A stretch of DNA of 64,000 nt from Leisingera sp. ANG-M1 (lineage in GTDB: Bacteria; Pseudomonadota; Alphaproteobacteria; Rhodobacterales; Rhodobacteraceae), in contig NZ_JWLC01000015.1 of NCBI RefSeq assembly GCF_000813745.1, positions 124,001 to 188,000 on the forward strand, written 5' to 3'. This document shows, in pieces, positions 26,971 to 35,824 of this stretch (positions within the stretch are counted from its first letter, which is position 1; every line of letters begins with the position of its first letter). Made by a program: the position numbers and the translations under genes. Under the pieces are notes generated by a model. The model made no database searches. It was not told the origin of the DNA and saw only the letters and a list, made by a program, of their open reading frames with translations.

Positions 26971-28614
26971 TCAGTGGCCGCCCAGAATCCCGGTCTTGAC
27001 CGAGTAATCGACCGCGACCTCATATTCGGGGTCATCGTCGCTATCGACCATCAGGTGTCCTGCCTTGGTCAGCAGCTGGTGGCAATCCCGGCTCAAGTGC
27101 CGCAGCACCAGCTTCTTGCCCTCGGCTTCATACTTGCCTGCCACTGCCTCAACTGCCTGCAGCGCAGACTGGTCCACCACCCGGCTGCGAGCGAAGTCGA
27201 CGATCACATGCTCCGGGTCGCCTGCCACGTCGAACAGCTCGATGAACCCGTCAGTGGAGCCAAAGAACAGCGGCCCTTCAATCTCATAGACCTTCGCGCC
27301 CTTATCGCTTTCCGACTCGCGGGTATAGGCGTGGATGCGGCGCGCATTGTTCCAGGCATAGGCCAGCGCCGAGACGATCACGCCCACAACCACCGCAACT
27401 GCCAGATCCGACATTACCGTCACAACCGTCACCAGAACGATCACAAAGGCGTCCATCATCGGCACCTTCCGCATGATCTTGAGGCTGTTCCAGGCAAAGG
27501 TGCCGATCACCACCATGAACATCACACCCACCAGGGCCGCCAGCGGGATCTGCTCGATCAGCGGCGAGGCCACCACGATGAACAGAAGCAGGAACAGCGC
27601 CGCGGCAATGCCCGCAATCCGCGTCCGGCCGCCCGATTTCACATTAATCATCGACTGGCCGATCATCGCACAGCCGCCCATGCCGCCAAAGAAACCGGTC
27701 ACCACGTTGGAGGCACCCTGCGCAATGCACTCCTGGCTCGCGCCGCCGCGCTTGCCGGTGATCTCGCCCACCAGGTTCAGCGTCAGGAGGCTCTCAATCA
27801 GGCCAATCGCCGCCAGGATCACCGCATAGGGCAGGATGATCCACAGTGCCTCCAGCGTGAACGGCGCCAGGGCTGTGCCATAAAGACCTTCACCGGTGCC
27901 AAACGGATTGTGGAAGCTCGGGAACCCGCCTTTGATCGAGGCCATGTCGCCCACGGTCGGCACATCGATATTCAGCGCAATGACCAGAACCGCAACAACG
28001 CCGATCCCTGCCAGCGGCGCCGGGATAACGGATGTGATCTTCGGCATCCCCCAGATGATCAGCATTGTAAGGCCAACCAGCCCCAGCATCATGTACAGCT
28101 GCATCCCGCTCAGCCATTCCGCACCGCCCGAACCCGGCACCTTGAACTGCGTCAGCTGCGCCAGGAAGATCACGATGGCCAGCCCGTTCACAAAGCCCAG
28201 CATCACCGGATGCGGCACCAGGCGGATGAACTTGCCCCAATGCATGACGCCCGCGATGATCTGCAAAATCCCCATCAGCACCACGGTGGCAAAGAGGTAC
28301 TCAACCCCGTGCTGCGCCACCAGCGCCACCATCACCACCGCCAGCGCGCCGGTCGCACCCGAGATCATCCCGGGCCGGCCGCCGAACACCGCGGTGATCA
28401 GCCCCACCATGAAAGCCGCATAGAGGCCGACCAGCGGATGCACCCCAGCAACGAATGCAAAGGCGACGGCTTCAGGCACCAGCGCCAGCGCCACGGTCAG
28501 GCCGGACAGCAATTCAGTGCGCACGCGGCCCACGGTAAAGCCCTCGTCCTGCATGATCGAAAGATTGGGCGGGGAAATCTGCTTGGCCAGCAAAGCCATG
28601 GCTGCGCGTCTCAT
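26971..28614 (-). CDS. SulP-family anion transporter with STAS domain
   Basis: 547 residues. Ten or more hydrophobic helices cover about 30-410, including the SulP features VALALVPEAVAFAFVAGV, GATGALAVVMVALV and FFGGMGGCAMIGQSMINVKSGG. A cytoplasmic STAS domain follows at about 440-540 (VYEIEGPLFFGSTDGFIELF, VIVDFARSRVVDQSALQAVE). The family carries sulfate, bicarbonate or dicarboxylates; the ion here is not known. Met1 at 28614 is used; Met6 and Met21 are also possible starts. The gene is monocistronic and ends in a strong terminator. Confidence 0.9.
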   Translation of the reverse strand: MRRAAMALLAKQISPPNLSIMQDEGFTVGRVRTELLSGLTVALALVPEAVAFAFVAGVHPLVGLYAAFMVGLITAVFGGRPGMISGATGALAVVMVALVAQHGVEYLFATVVLMGILQIIAGVMHWGKFIRLVPHPVMLGFVNGLAIVIFLAQLTQFKVPGSGGAEWLSGMQLYMMLGLVGLTMLIIWGMPKITSVIPAPLAGIGVVAVLVIALNIDVPTVGDMASIKGGFPSFHNPFGTGEGLYGTALAPFTLEALWIILPYAVILAAIGLIESLLTLNLVGEITGKRGGASQECIAQGASNVVTGFFGGMGGCAMIGQSMINVKSGGRTRIAGIAAALFLLLFIVVASPLIEQIPLAALVGVMFMVVIGTFAWNSLKIMRKVPMMDAFVIVLVTVVTVMSDLAVAVVVGVIVSALAYAWNNARRIHAYTRESESDKGAKVYEIEGPLFFGSTDGFIELFDVAGDPEHVIVDFARSRVVDQSALQAVEAVAGKYEAEGKKLVLRHLSRDCHQLLTKAGHLMVDSDDDPEYEVAVDYSVKTGILGGH

Positions 28615-28885
28615 AAGGTCTACCTGTGCTCGGGAGGAAAGCTGTTGCGCCCGCCCCTAGCGGAAATGCGCCTTTGGGGCAAGGGCGCGGGCCTTCCGCA
28701 GGGAATACCGCATCTGCGGGACGCAACGAGGCCACCCTCCCTGCCGCTACCTTCCGCACGCGAGGTATCTGCTCAGATGGACAGGGATAAAACTTTAGCG
28801 CTTGTTGCACCTACACCGCTCGCCCCGCCTTGAAAACGCGCCCCAAGCCGCTGATGATCCCCCTATTCGGTTTGAAGGATTTGAG

Positions 28886-30358
28886 ATGCAGCGATTCAAA
28901 AGCTGGGCAGAGATTGACCCCACCGAGGCCGAGGAAAAGCTGATGCAGATGGCAATGGCCGGTGAATTCTGCAACTGCGGTCCCGAGAGTCAAACCCCGC
29001 CCGAGCCAGCGGACTGGTCGTCGCTGCCCGCTGACCGCCACATCCGCGCCGATGTGCTGCGTTTCTTCCTGCGCGGCGGCTGCGAAAGCAGTCAAGTCAC
29101 CGAAGTCGGCGTTATGCTGACAGGAGCGCTGATCAGTGGTGAATTGGATCTGGCGGATTGCGAAATCCTCGGCAACATGCTGCTGCATAACTGCTGTTTC
29201 CAGCATGGCATTGATGCCTCCCGCTGCAACGCCTTGAAAGACTTTCGGCTGCACGCCTGCAAACTGCCATTTCTTGACGCTGCCGGACTTAAGGTCGGCG
29301 GGCAGCTAGGTTGCGACGGCGCAGAGTTCCAGAACAAGGGCGGGACGGCGCTGAACCTCCAGGACGCTGAGATTGGCCAGACCCTTTTCCTCCGCTCCGT
29401 AAAAATCTTCGGCGCGGCGGATCTGAACGGCCTCAAAACCGGCGGGGCGCTGGAATGCAATGGCGCAGAGTTCCAGAACCGGGGCAGAACGGCACTAAAC
29501 CTCCAGGACGCTGAGATTGGCCAAGGCTTTTTCTTTCGCGATCAGGTCACTGTACAGGGGTCCATTGACCTGACCACTGCACACTGCGGTGACTTGGTGG
29601 ATGATCCTGACTGCTGGCCGGACAGCGGGCACCTCATCCTTGACGGATTCACCTATCGCCGCATTGCTGGATCAACCGATGCCCGCACCCGGCTCAACTG
29701 GCTGGCGCGGGGGGATCACTGGGAGGGAGAGTTCTACCCCCAACCGTACAAACAGCTCGCCAAGGTGCTGCATGAAATGGGGCATGAGGCGGATGCTAAA
29801 GAGGTCCGCATTTCCTTGGCACAAAAACTTGCTCGAAACGCCCGTGCGGAACGTATTTGGTTTACTGGAACTGAGTTTGAGTTTCTCAGAGTCCTGCTGC
29901 CCCTCCCAATAATCTGGTTCTGGCACATGGCCCTGAACTTTCTCACGGATTATGGCTATCGCCCGGGCAAAAGCTTAGCCGCTCTCGTCTTTCTTTGGGC
30001 GGTAGCCATCTATCCTGCACACAAAGCCTGGAAAGAAGGCAGTTTCGCTCCAAACTCCGGGCCAATGCTCACTTCACCAGAATGGCAACACCTTGCGAGG
30101 GATTCGGACAACCCGTCCAAGGAATGGAGCAGCACCGTGCCCGGCAAAGATTGGGAGACCTTCAATCGTTACGCCTATGCAGCGGATCTTGTAGTTCCCA
30201 TCATCGACCTCGGCCAGACTGACGCCTGGGCGCCCTCGACCGAGCGCGGCTGGTGGGGGTATCACCTTTGGTGGCTGCGCTGGGTCTTCACCACCATGGG
30301 CTGGATCGTCACCGCCCTCGGCGCGGCGGCGCTGACCGGGATCATCCGGCGCGAATAG
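28886..30358 (+). CDS. Membrane-anchored protein with pentapeptide-like tandem repeat
   Basis: 490 residues from the ATG at 28886 (GAAGGA upstream). Residues about 75-230 are built of beta-helix-like strands (LTGALISGELDLADCEILGN). Two 48-residue units follow each other at 138-185 and 186-233; both contain GAEFQN and ALNLQDAEIGQ, and the DNA is nearly the same (29297 and 29441). The C-terminal part has two or three membrane helices (LLPLPIIWFWHMALNFL, SLAALVFLWAVAIYPAH, WVFTTMGWIVTALGAAALTG). It may be a surface or signalling scaffold. I do not recognise a characterised relative; codon use is somewhat less biased than in its neighbours. Confidence 0.78.
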   Translation: MQRFKSWAEIDPTEAEEKLMQMAMAGEFCNCGPESQTPPEPADWSSLPADRHIRADVLRFFLRGGCESSQVTEVGVMLTGALISGELDLADCEILGNMLLHNCCFQHGIDASRCNALKDFRLHACKLPFLDAAGLKVGGQLGCDGAEFQNKGGTALNLQDAEIGQTLFLRSVKIFGAADLNGLKTGGALECNGAEFQNRGRTALNLQDAEIGQGFFFRDQVTVQGSIDLTTAHCGDLVDDPDCWPDSGHLILDGFTYRRIAGSTDARTRLNWLARGDHWEGEFYPQPYKQLAKVLHEMGHEADAKEVRISLAQKLARNARAERIWFTGTEFEFLRVLLPLPIIWFWHMALNFLTDYGYRPGKSLAALVFLWAVAIYPAHKAWKEGSFAPNSGPMLTSPEWQHLARDSDNPSKEWSSTVPGKDWETFNRYAYAADLVVPIIDLGQTDAWAPSTERGWWGYHLWWLRWVFTTMGWIVTALGAAALTGIIRRE

Positions 30359-30367
30359 GCCCCGCCC

Positions 30368-30400
30368 CTTCATCTTTCCCCAAATACTCTTGCCGAAGGC
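30368..30400 (+). repeat. Conserved 3'-UTR motif (copy 2)
   Basis: CTTCATCTTTCCCC followed by AAATACTCTTGCCGAAGGC, ten bases after the stop of the upstream gene. It matches the motif after glyS (16620-16653, minus strand) at the pyrimidine tract, AAATACTC, GCCG and AGGC, in the same sense relative to the gene. Confidence 0.55.
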
Positions 30401-30543
30401 AAAATCCGAACTCGCAGCATCCGCCCGGTGCACAGGGGGTGCACAGATGCTGCACGCCTGTCACCCCCAGTTTATCACCTTGCTCTTGCCAAAACCGCCC
30501 TCCCTTGCGCATATCCCGAACAGCAGCATCAGGAGGGCAGAGC

Positions 30544-31422
30544 TTGACCAAGGAAACCATGATCGCCGTGATTGGCGGCTCCGGCATTTATGAGATCGAC
30601 GGGCTGGAAGGCGCCGAGTGGGCCACTGTAGACACCCCTTGGGGGGCGCCGTCGGATCAGATCCTGACCGGCTCGCTGGACGGCGTCAGAATGGCCTTCC
30701 TGCCCCGCCACGGCCGCGGCCATGTGCATTCCCCCACTGAGGTCCCCTACCGCGCCAATATCGACGCGCTGAAGCGGCTGGGGGTGACGGATGTGTTTTC
30801 CGTCTCCGCCTGCGGCTCGTTCCGCGAGGAGATGGCACCGGGCGATTTTGTGGTTGTGGATCAGTTCATTGACCGCACTTTCGCGCGTGAAAAAAGCTTC
30901 TTCGGCACCGGCTGCGTTGCTCATGTGAGCGTCGCGCACCCGACCTGCGAGCGGCTGTCGGACGCGGCAGAGGCGGCAGCGCGGGATGCGGGCGTCAATG
31001 TTCATCGCGGCGGCACTTACCTGTGCATGGAGGGGCCGCAGTTCTCCTCGATGGCGGAAAGCAGGATGTACCGCGAGCAATGGGGCTGCGACGTCATTGG
31101 CATGACCAACATGCCCGAAGCCAAGCTCGCCCGCGAGGCAGAGCTGTGCTATGCCTCGGTGGCCATGGTCACCGACTACGACAGCTGGCACCCCGAGCAT
31201 GGTGCAGTGGACATCACTGACATCATTGCGACTTTGCAAGGAAACTCCGCCAACGCCCGCGAACTGGTGCGCCGCCTGCCCGGCCTGCTGGGCAAGACCC
31301 GCGCCGACTGCCCGCATGGCTGCGACAAGGCGCTGGAATACGCGATCATGACCGCGCCGGAGAAGCGCGACCCGGCACTGCTGGCCAAGCTGGACGCAGT
31401 GGCGGGCCGGGTGCTGGGCTGA
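30544..31422 (+). CDS. mtnP: S-methyl-5'-thioadenosine phosphorylase
   Basis: 292 residues from a TTG at 30544, chosen because AGGAGGG sits seven bases upstream; the ATG at 30559 would give 287 residues. Motifs of the MTAP family are intact: IAVIGGSGIYEIDG, FLPRHGRGHVHSPTEVPYRAN, the substrate loop LCMEGPQFSSMAESRMYR and DVIGMTNMPEAKLAREAELCY, plus VTDYDSWH. It splits methylthioadenosine with phosphate to adenine and methylthioribose-1-phosphate in methionine salvage. The adenine could be reused by the Apt encoded 3 kb downstream. Monocistronic. Confidence 0.94.
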   Translation: MTKETMIAVIGGSGIYEIDGLEGAEWATVDTPWGAPSDQILTGSLDGVRMAFLPRHGRGHVHSPTEVPYRANIDALKRLGVTDVFSVSACGSFREEMAPGDFVVVDQFIDRTFAREKSFFGTGCVAHVSVAHPTCERLSDAAEAAARDAGVNVHRGGTYLCMEGPQFSSMAESRMYREQWGCDVIGMTNMPEAKLAREAELCYASVAMVTDYDSWHPEHGAVDITDIIATLQGNSANARELVRRLPGLLGKTRADCPHGCDKALEYAIMTAPEKRDPALLAKLDAVAGRVLG

Positions 31423-31544
31423 TCCCAATCTGCAACATCCGGTAGATTTCGGGGCGGGCTGCCAGGCACCGCCCCTTTTCTTTGCCTGGCATCGCTCCTT
31501 TATCAAGCCGCAGTAGTCAGCCCGCTGTTTTCAGGACCGTTCCC

Positions 31545-32555
31545 ATGCGCCTTCACGGATTGGACATTGCCCGTTTCCTCGCTTTCTGCGGCATGGTCCT
31601 TGTCAATTTCCGTATCGCTGCACAGGTGGCGCCCGGCGCAGACGCCATTTCGCTGTTCACCAACGCCCTGGAGGGCCGGGCTGCAGCCCTGTTTGTGGTG
31701 CTGGCAGGGATCGGGCTCTCTCTGGGCAGGCCGGACCGGGCGGCGATTGCCCGCCGCGCACTGTTCCTCTTTCTGGCCGGGCTGCTGAACCTGACCATAT
31801 TCGAAGCTGACATCCTGCATTTCTATGCGCTCTACTTCCTGGCCGCCCTGCCGTTCCTGACCGCCTCTGGCCGGGTTCTTCTATGGGCGGCCTGCGGCAC
31901 TCTCCTGGCCGGGCTGACCGGGCTCCTGGTGCTGGACTACGAAGCGCATTGGAACTGGGAGACCCTGACCTATGCGGACTTCTGGACAATCGAAGGCTTC
32001 CTGCGCCATTCCTTCTTCAACGGCTGGCATCCGGTGTTCCCCTGGGCGGCCTTCCTGTTTCTGGGCATGCGGGTGGGCCGTCTGGATCTGGCCAGCCGCA
32101 GGGTGCAAGTCCATCTGGTCATCTGGGGCATAGCGGCTGCGGTGCTGGGTGCACTGCCGCAGCTGTTTGTGCAGGACCCGGAATTGATTGATCTGGCGGC
32201 CACTTCCGCCATCCCGCCGGGACCGTTTTATATCATCGCCGCAGCCGGCAGTGCGCTGGCGGTGACCGGGCTGGTGCTGGCGATCGCTCCGGCACTGGAC
32301 AAGGCCGGGCTTGCGGAATGGCTGGCGGCGCCGGGACGGCAGGCGCTCAGCCTTTATGCGGCGCATATCCTGCTTGGCATGGGAACGCTGGAAGCCATGG
32401 GGCTGCTCGACGGTTCGCTTACCACCAGCCGGATCTTCGGGTTTTCTTTGGGGTTCTGCGCCCTGTCGATGCTGCTGACCTGGATCTGGAGCATATTTTT
32501 CAAACGCGGCCCGCTTGAAGCCCTGATGCACTGGAGTACAAGTTTTCCCCGTTGA
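31545..32555 (+). CDS. DUF418/YeiB-like polytopic membrane protein
   Basis: 336 residues with eight to ten hydrophobic segments. It starts MRLHGLDIARFLAFCGMVLVN, the R-x-x-x-LD-x-x-R pattern of DUF418/DUF1624 and related acyltransferase-like membrane proteins, and ends with a loop and helix pair (APGRQALSLYAAHILLGMG) that matches the DUF418 C-terminus. A start at 31482 would add 21 non-typical residues; the ATG at 31545 follows CAGGA. Molecular function is unknown. A LysE exporter gene follows 54 bases later. Confidence 0.8.
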   Translation: MRLHGLDIARFLAFCGMVLVNFRIAAQVAPGADAISLFTNALEGRAAALFVVLAGIGLSLGRPDRAAIARRALFLFLAGLLNLTIFEADILHFYALYFLAALPFLTASGRVLLWAACGTLLAGLTGLLVLDYEAHWNWETLTYADFWTIEGFLRHSFFNGWHPVFPWAAFLFLGMRVGRLDLASRRVQVHLVIWGIAAAVLGALPQLFVQDPELIDLAATSAIPPGPFYIIAAAGSALAVTGLVLAIAPALDKAGLAEWLAAPGRQALSLYAAHILLGMGTLEAMGLLDGSLTTSRIFGFSLGFCALSMLLTWIWSIFFKRGPLEALMHWSTSFPR

Positions 32556-32609
32556 CGCGCCGGCGTTTCCGAGGCTTGCTGCAGGCAACCCTTTGCCTGG
32601 AGACCCATC

Positions 32610-33239
32610 ATGGACCTGAACCTTTGGCTGGCCTTCAGCGCCGCTTCCATCGCTTTGCTAATGATCCCGGGGCCAACGGTGCTGCTGGTACTGAGCTACG
32701 CGCTCTCCAAAGGGCGGCAGGTGGCAGTGGCTTCGGCGCTTGGCGTAGCACTGGGGGATTTCATCGCCATGAGCGCTTCTCTGGCCGGGCTGGGTGCGCT
32801 GGTGCTGGCCTCGGCAACGCTGTTTTCGGTGCTGAAATGGCTGGGCGCAGCTTATCTGGTCTGGCTGGGTGTGAAGTTGTGGCGCAGTGCACCCGATGCG
32901 GCAGTGGACCGGTTCCGGCCGGACAGCAGCGCTGAGGCACGGGGCGTTTTCAGCCATGCGGCGGCGGTAACAGCGCTGAATCCCAAGTCGATTGCATTCT
33001 TCATCGCCTTCGTGCCGCAGTTCATCCGGCCGGAGAACAGCCTCGCTCCTCAATTTGCCATCCTTATTGCAACCTTTGTCGGCCTCGGCGCGCTGAACGC
33101 TTTGGCTTACGCCTTGTTGGCAGACAAACTGCGGCGCTGGATTGCCAAACCTGCAGCCGCAGCGGCAGTGACACGCACCGGCGGGCTGGCGCTGATCGGC
33201 ATGGGAGCCGCCACCGCGCTGCTGCGCCGCCCCGCCTGA
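32610..33239 (+). CDS. LysE-family amino-acid exporter
   Basis: 209 residues, six hydrophobic helices. The LysE/RhtB pattern is clear: IALLMIPGPTVLLVLSYALSKG near the start, ALGVALGDFIAMSASLAGLGALV, and WLGAAYLVWLGVKLWRS, AVTALNPKSIAFFIAFVPQF. The family exports amino acids or homoserine lactones across the inner membrane. A GGAG-like site lies seven bases before the ATG. Substrate unknown. Confidence 0.88.
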   Translation: MDLNLWLAFSAASIALLMIPGPTVLLVLSYALSKGRQVAVASALGVALGDFIAMSASLAGLGALVLASATLFSVLKWLGAAYLVWLGVKLWRSAPDAAVDRFRPDSSAEARGVFSHAAAVTALNPKSIAFFIAFVPQFIRPENSLAPQFAILIATFVGLGALNALAYALLADKLRRWIAKPAAAAAVTRTGGLALIGMGAATALLRRPA

Positions 33240-33299
33240 GCAAAGGGCTGCACCACGCCGCAGAAATTTGATTTCGCTGCCTGCAAAGGCTAGTGTTTT

Positions 33300-33332
33300 G
33301 GGATCATCCGCCAGCCGGCTCCGGGTGATCCC
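33300..33332 (+). terminator. Possible hairpin terminator after the LysE gene
   Basis: An 11-bp stem with one G-T pair (GGGATCATCCG/CGGGTGATCCC) and an 11-base loop, 60 bases after the stop. Only TTGT follows, so it may be weak. Confidence 0.4.
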
Positions 33333-33356
33333 TTGTAATGTAATCAGTGCCGTCCC

Positions 33357-33494
33357 ATGACCATGAACCTCCATACCGCCTGCAACCTGCTGATCCGCCG
33401 CCGCCGCGACTGGCGCGGAGCGCATCTGGCCTGGCTGCCGCCCAGCCTCTACCGCAGTTACCTGACGCGCCGTAAAATCCGGCACGGCCGGTAG
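33357..33494 (+). CDS. Possible 45-residue arginine-rich protein
   Basis: Starts MTMNLHTACNLLIRRRRDW and ends SYLTRRKIRHGR; 45 residues with about eleven Arg and four Trp/Tyr, no membrane helix. It lies in the 373-bp gap between the LysE gene and apt, after a hairpin. The third codon positions are G+C-rich as in real genes here, but there is no clear Shine-Dalgarno sequence and no recognised family. If real it is a small basic nucleic-acid-binding-like protein. The rest of the gap (33495-33600) shows nothing else. Confidence 0.3.
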   Translation: MTMNLHTACNLLIRRRRDWRGAHLAWLPPSLYRSYLTRRKIRHGR

Positions 33495-33612
33495 CATCGG
33501 CAGGCTCCAACCGCCGTTGCCTCTTGCATGAAGCGGCCGCTTCGGCCAAACCCCCGCTGACCCGGGCGCAGGCGCCGGGCGACCGTTCCATTTGCCCAGG
33601 GGGAGACAGCCC

Positions 33613-34152
33613 ATGCCCAAAAAGCCCGACGTCAAGGACTACATCCGCACCATCGTCGATTTCCCCCACGAGGGGATCATGTTCCGCGACGTGACCACCC
33701 TGTTTGCCGACCCCCGCGGCTTCCGCATGGCGATCGACCAGATGCTTCATCCCTATGCGGGAGAGCAGATCGACAAGGTGGTCGGGCTCGAAGCCCGCGG
33801 CTTCATCCTGGGCGGGGCGATAGCCCATCAACTGAGCGTGGGATTTGTGCCCATCCGCAAGAAAGGCAAGCTGCCCGGCACCACCATCAGCGAGGAATAC
33901 AAGCTGGAATATGGCGAGGCGATTGTCGAAATCCACGACGATGCCATCAAGCCCGGCGAGAAGATCCTGGTGGTGGACGATCTGCTGGCCACCGGCGGCA
34001 CCGCAGGTGCCGGCATCAAGCTGATCGAACGGCTGGGCGGCGAGATTGTGTCCTGCTCCTTCATTGTCGATTTACCGGAACTGGGCGGCCGCAAGCTGCT
34101 GGAAAGCATGGGCATGGATGTGCATGTCCTTTGCGAGTTCGACGGGCTGTAA
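33613..34152 (+). CDS. apt: Adenine phosphoribosyltransferase
   Basis: 179 residues. The PRPP-binding signature [11 protein letters not shown] is intact, with [18 protein letters not shown] and [12 protein letters not shown] upstream. It salvages adenine to AMP with PRPP in the cytosol. Gene start at 33613 follows GGGGGAGA; a start seven codons earlier is less likely. The mtnP gene upstream releases adenine, the substrate of this enzyme, so proximity may be functional. It is followed by repeat copy B. Confidence 0.95.
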   Translation: MPKKPDVKDYIRTIVDFPHEGIMFRDVTTLFADPRGFRMAIDQMLHPYAGEQIDKVVGLEARGFILGGAIAHQLSVGFVPIRKKGKLPGTTISEEYKLEYGEAIVEIHDDAIKPGEKILVVDDLLATGGTAGAGIKLIERLGGEIVSCSFIVDLPELGGRKLLESMGMDVHVLCEFDGL

Positions 34153-34183
34153 CCTAGCTTGGCTCAAGACTGCGGCAGGGAGA

Positions 34184-34353
34184 CTCTCCCGCCCGTCTCC
34201 GCCTATTCAAAGAACAGGCGTCCCCAGTTGGGCATGGCCTTTCAGGCTCCTCAAGGAGCCTGAAAGGCGCGCCGCGCGGATGCGCGGCGCCGGGCCCAAG
34301 ACCGCCAGACCGTCCGGCGCAGCCGGGCTGCTGCGGGCGCGGGAGCCTTCCCG
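34184..34353 (+). repeat. Palindromic intergenic element, copy B
   Basis: Head CTCCCGCCCGTCTCC, small palindrome (GCCTATTC-AAA-GAACAGGC), CCCCAGTTGGGCATGGC, a long palindrome (CTTTCAGGCTCC-TCA-AGGAGCCTGAAAG), GCGCCGCGCGGATGCGCGGCGCC, CCCAAGACCGCCAGACC and tail CTGCGGGCGCGGGAGCCTTCC. Same block order as copy A. It sits between apt and the convergent flavoprotein gene, so it could also stop transcription from either side. Confidence 0.7.
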
Positions 34354-34364
34354 GCTGGGAAGGA

Positions 34365-35783
34365 TCAGTTGAGTTTCAGCACGGCACCTGGATTCATGAT
34401 CCCGTTGGGGTCCAGCGCGTTTTTGACAGCGCTCATCGCCGCGAGGCGAACGGGGTCGCCATAGCGCTCCAGATCGCCGGTTTTCATCCGCCCGACCCCG
34501 TGCTCAGCGCTGAATGAGCCGCCAAAGGCATGGACCAGGCCGTGCACAGTTTCCTGTACCGCGTCACGCACAGCTTTATACGCATCACGGGTCCGGCCGC
34601 GGGGCGGGAAGACATTATAGTGCAGGTTGCCATCCCCCAAATGGCCGAAGCAGTTGATCCGGAAATCCCCGAGGGCGGCCACAGCCTTCCGGCCCTGCTC
34701 TATAAAGGCTGGAATTTCCGATACCGGCACCGAAACATCATGGCTGGACACAGCGCCAATCGCCTTGTTGGCAACCGGGATATGCTCTCGCACTGACCAG
34801 AGCATCTGCCGCTGGGCGTCCGATTGCGCGATCACCCCATCCGCCGACAGCCCGGCATCCTGCGCAGCCGCAAAGAGCCCGGTCAGCGTGTCCGCCGGAT
34901 CCAGGCCCCGCGGCAGGCCCAGCTCAATCAGAACCGACCACTCCGGCGCCTCGGCAAAGGGCTGGCGGACTTGCGGCAGGGCTTCCGCAAGGAACTCCAG
35001 CCCTTGCCGGTGGATCAGCTCAAAAGCGCTTACCGACTCGCCGGTCCGGTCCCGCGCCAGTGCCAGCAGTGCGATCGCCGCTTCCGGATCCCTGACCGAG
35101 AAAACAGCCGTCCCGGCCCCGGCCGGTACCGGAGACAGCTTCAGCGAAGCCGCGGTGATGACGCCCAGCGTGCCTTCTGCGCCGATCAGAAGGTTCTTCA
35201 GGTCATAGCCGGTGTTGTCTTTGCGCAGCCGCGACAGCCCGTGCCAGATCTCTCCCGACGGCAGGACCGCTTCCAGACCGAGGCAGAGGTCGCGTGCATT
35301 GCCGTAGCGCAGCACGTTGACGCCGCCGGCATTGGTCGAAAGATTGCCGCCGATCCGGGCCGAGCCTTCGGCGGCCAGCGACAGAGGGAACAGACGGCCT
35401 GCGTCTTGCGCCGCAGCCTGAATATCGGCCAGGATGGCGCCGGCCTCGGCGATGATGACATTTTCCTGCGGGTAGACCGCGCGGATAGCCGGCATTCTCT
35501 CAAGCGACAGAACCATTGGCGCAGGCCCTTCGGGCATCACTTGGCCGCCAACCAAACCAGTGCCGCCGCCGTATGGCACCACAGGCACACGGGCGCCATT
35601 TGCCTCGCGCACCAGGATGGAGACCTGCTCCACCGTCCGCGGCAGCGCCAGAATCCCGGCCTGCCCCTGATAGCGGCCGCGCGGCTCTTCCAGGTAGCGC
35701 GGTTCAGGCGCGCGGAGAACACCTTGCGGCAACAGTACGGACAGGCGGGCGGCAAAGGCGGGATCGGCAGGATTCAGGGTCAT
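34365..35783 (-). CDS. FAD-linked oxidase, D-lactate dehydrogenase / GlcD type
   Basis: 472 residues. The N-terminal FAD_binding_4 (PCMH) domain is seen in PRTVEQVSILVREANGARVP and PYGGGTGLVGGQ, then EGSARIGGNLSTNAGGVNVLR and LIGAEGTLGVITAASLKL. The C-terminal FAD-oxidase_C domain has FGHLGDGNLHYNVFPP and FGGSFSAEHGVGRMK with the conserved His residues. The family oxidises D-2-hydroxy acids (D-lactate, glycolate, D-2-hydroxyglutarate) and passes electrons to quinone or cytochrome c. The exact substrate is unknown. Monocistronic. Confidence 0.9.
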   Translation of the reverse strand: MTLNPADPAFAARLSVLLPQGVLRAPEPRYLEEPRGRYQGQAGILALPRTVEQVSILVREANGARVPVVPYGGGTGLVGGQVMPEGPAPMVLSLERMPAIRAVYPQENVIIAEAGAILADIQAAAQDAGRLFPLSLAAEGSARIGGNLSTNAGGVNVLRYGNARDLCLGLEAVLPSGEIWHGLSRLRKDNTGYDLKNLLIGAEGTLGVITAASLKLSPVPAGAGTAVFSVRDPEAAIALLALARDRTGESVSAFELIHRQGLEFLAEALPQVRQPFAEAPEWSVLIELGLPRGLDPADTLTGLFAAAQDAGLSADGVIAQSDAQRQMLWSVREHIPVANKAIGAVSSHDVSVPVSEIPAFIEQGRKAVAALGDFRINCFGHLGDGNLHYNVFPPRGRTRDAYKAVRDAVQETVHGLVHAFGGSFSAEHGVGRMKTGDLERYGDPVRLAAMSAVKNALDPNGIMNPGAVLKLN

Positions 35784-35824
35784 GGCTTATCCATGGCGCA
35801 AGCCCTGCGGCCTGGCAAGCCAGG

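Noticed and set aside
26974-28833. 619-codon open frame on the plus strand opposite the SulP transporter
   Set aside because: Its product is a His/Gln/Arg-rich low-complexity string. It mirrors the G+C-rich codon pattern of the SulP gene, which has clear SulP and STAS domains.
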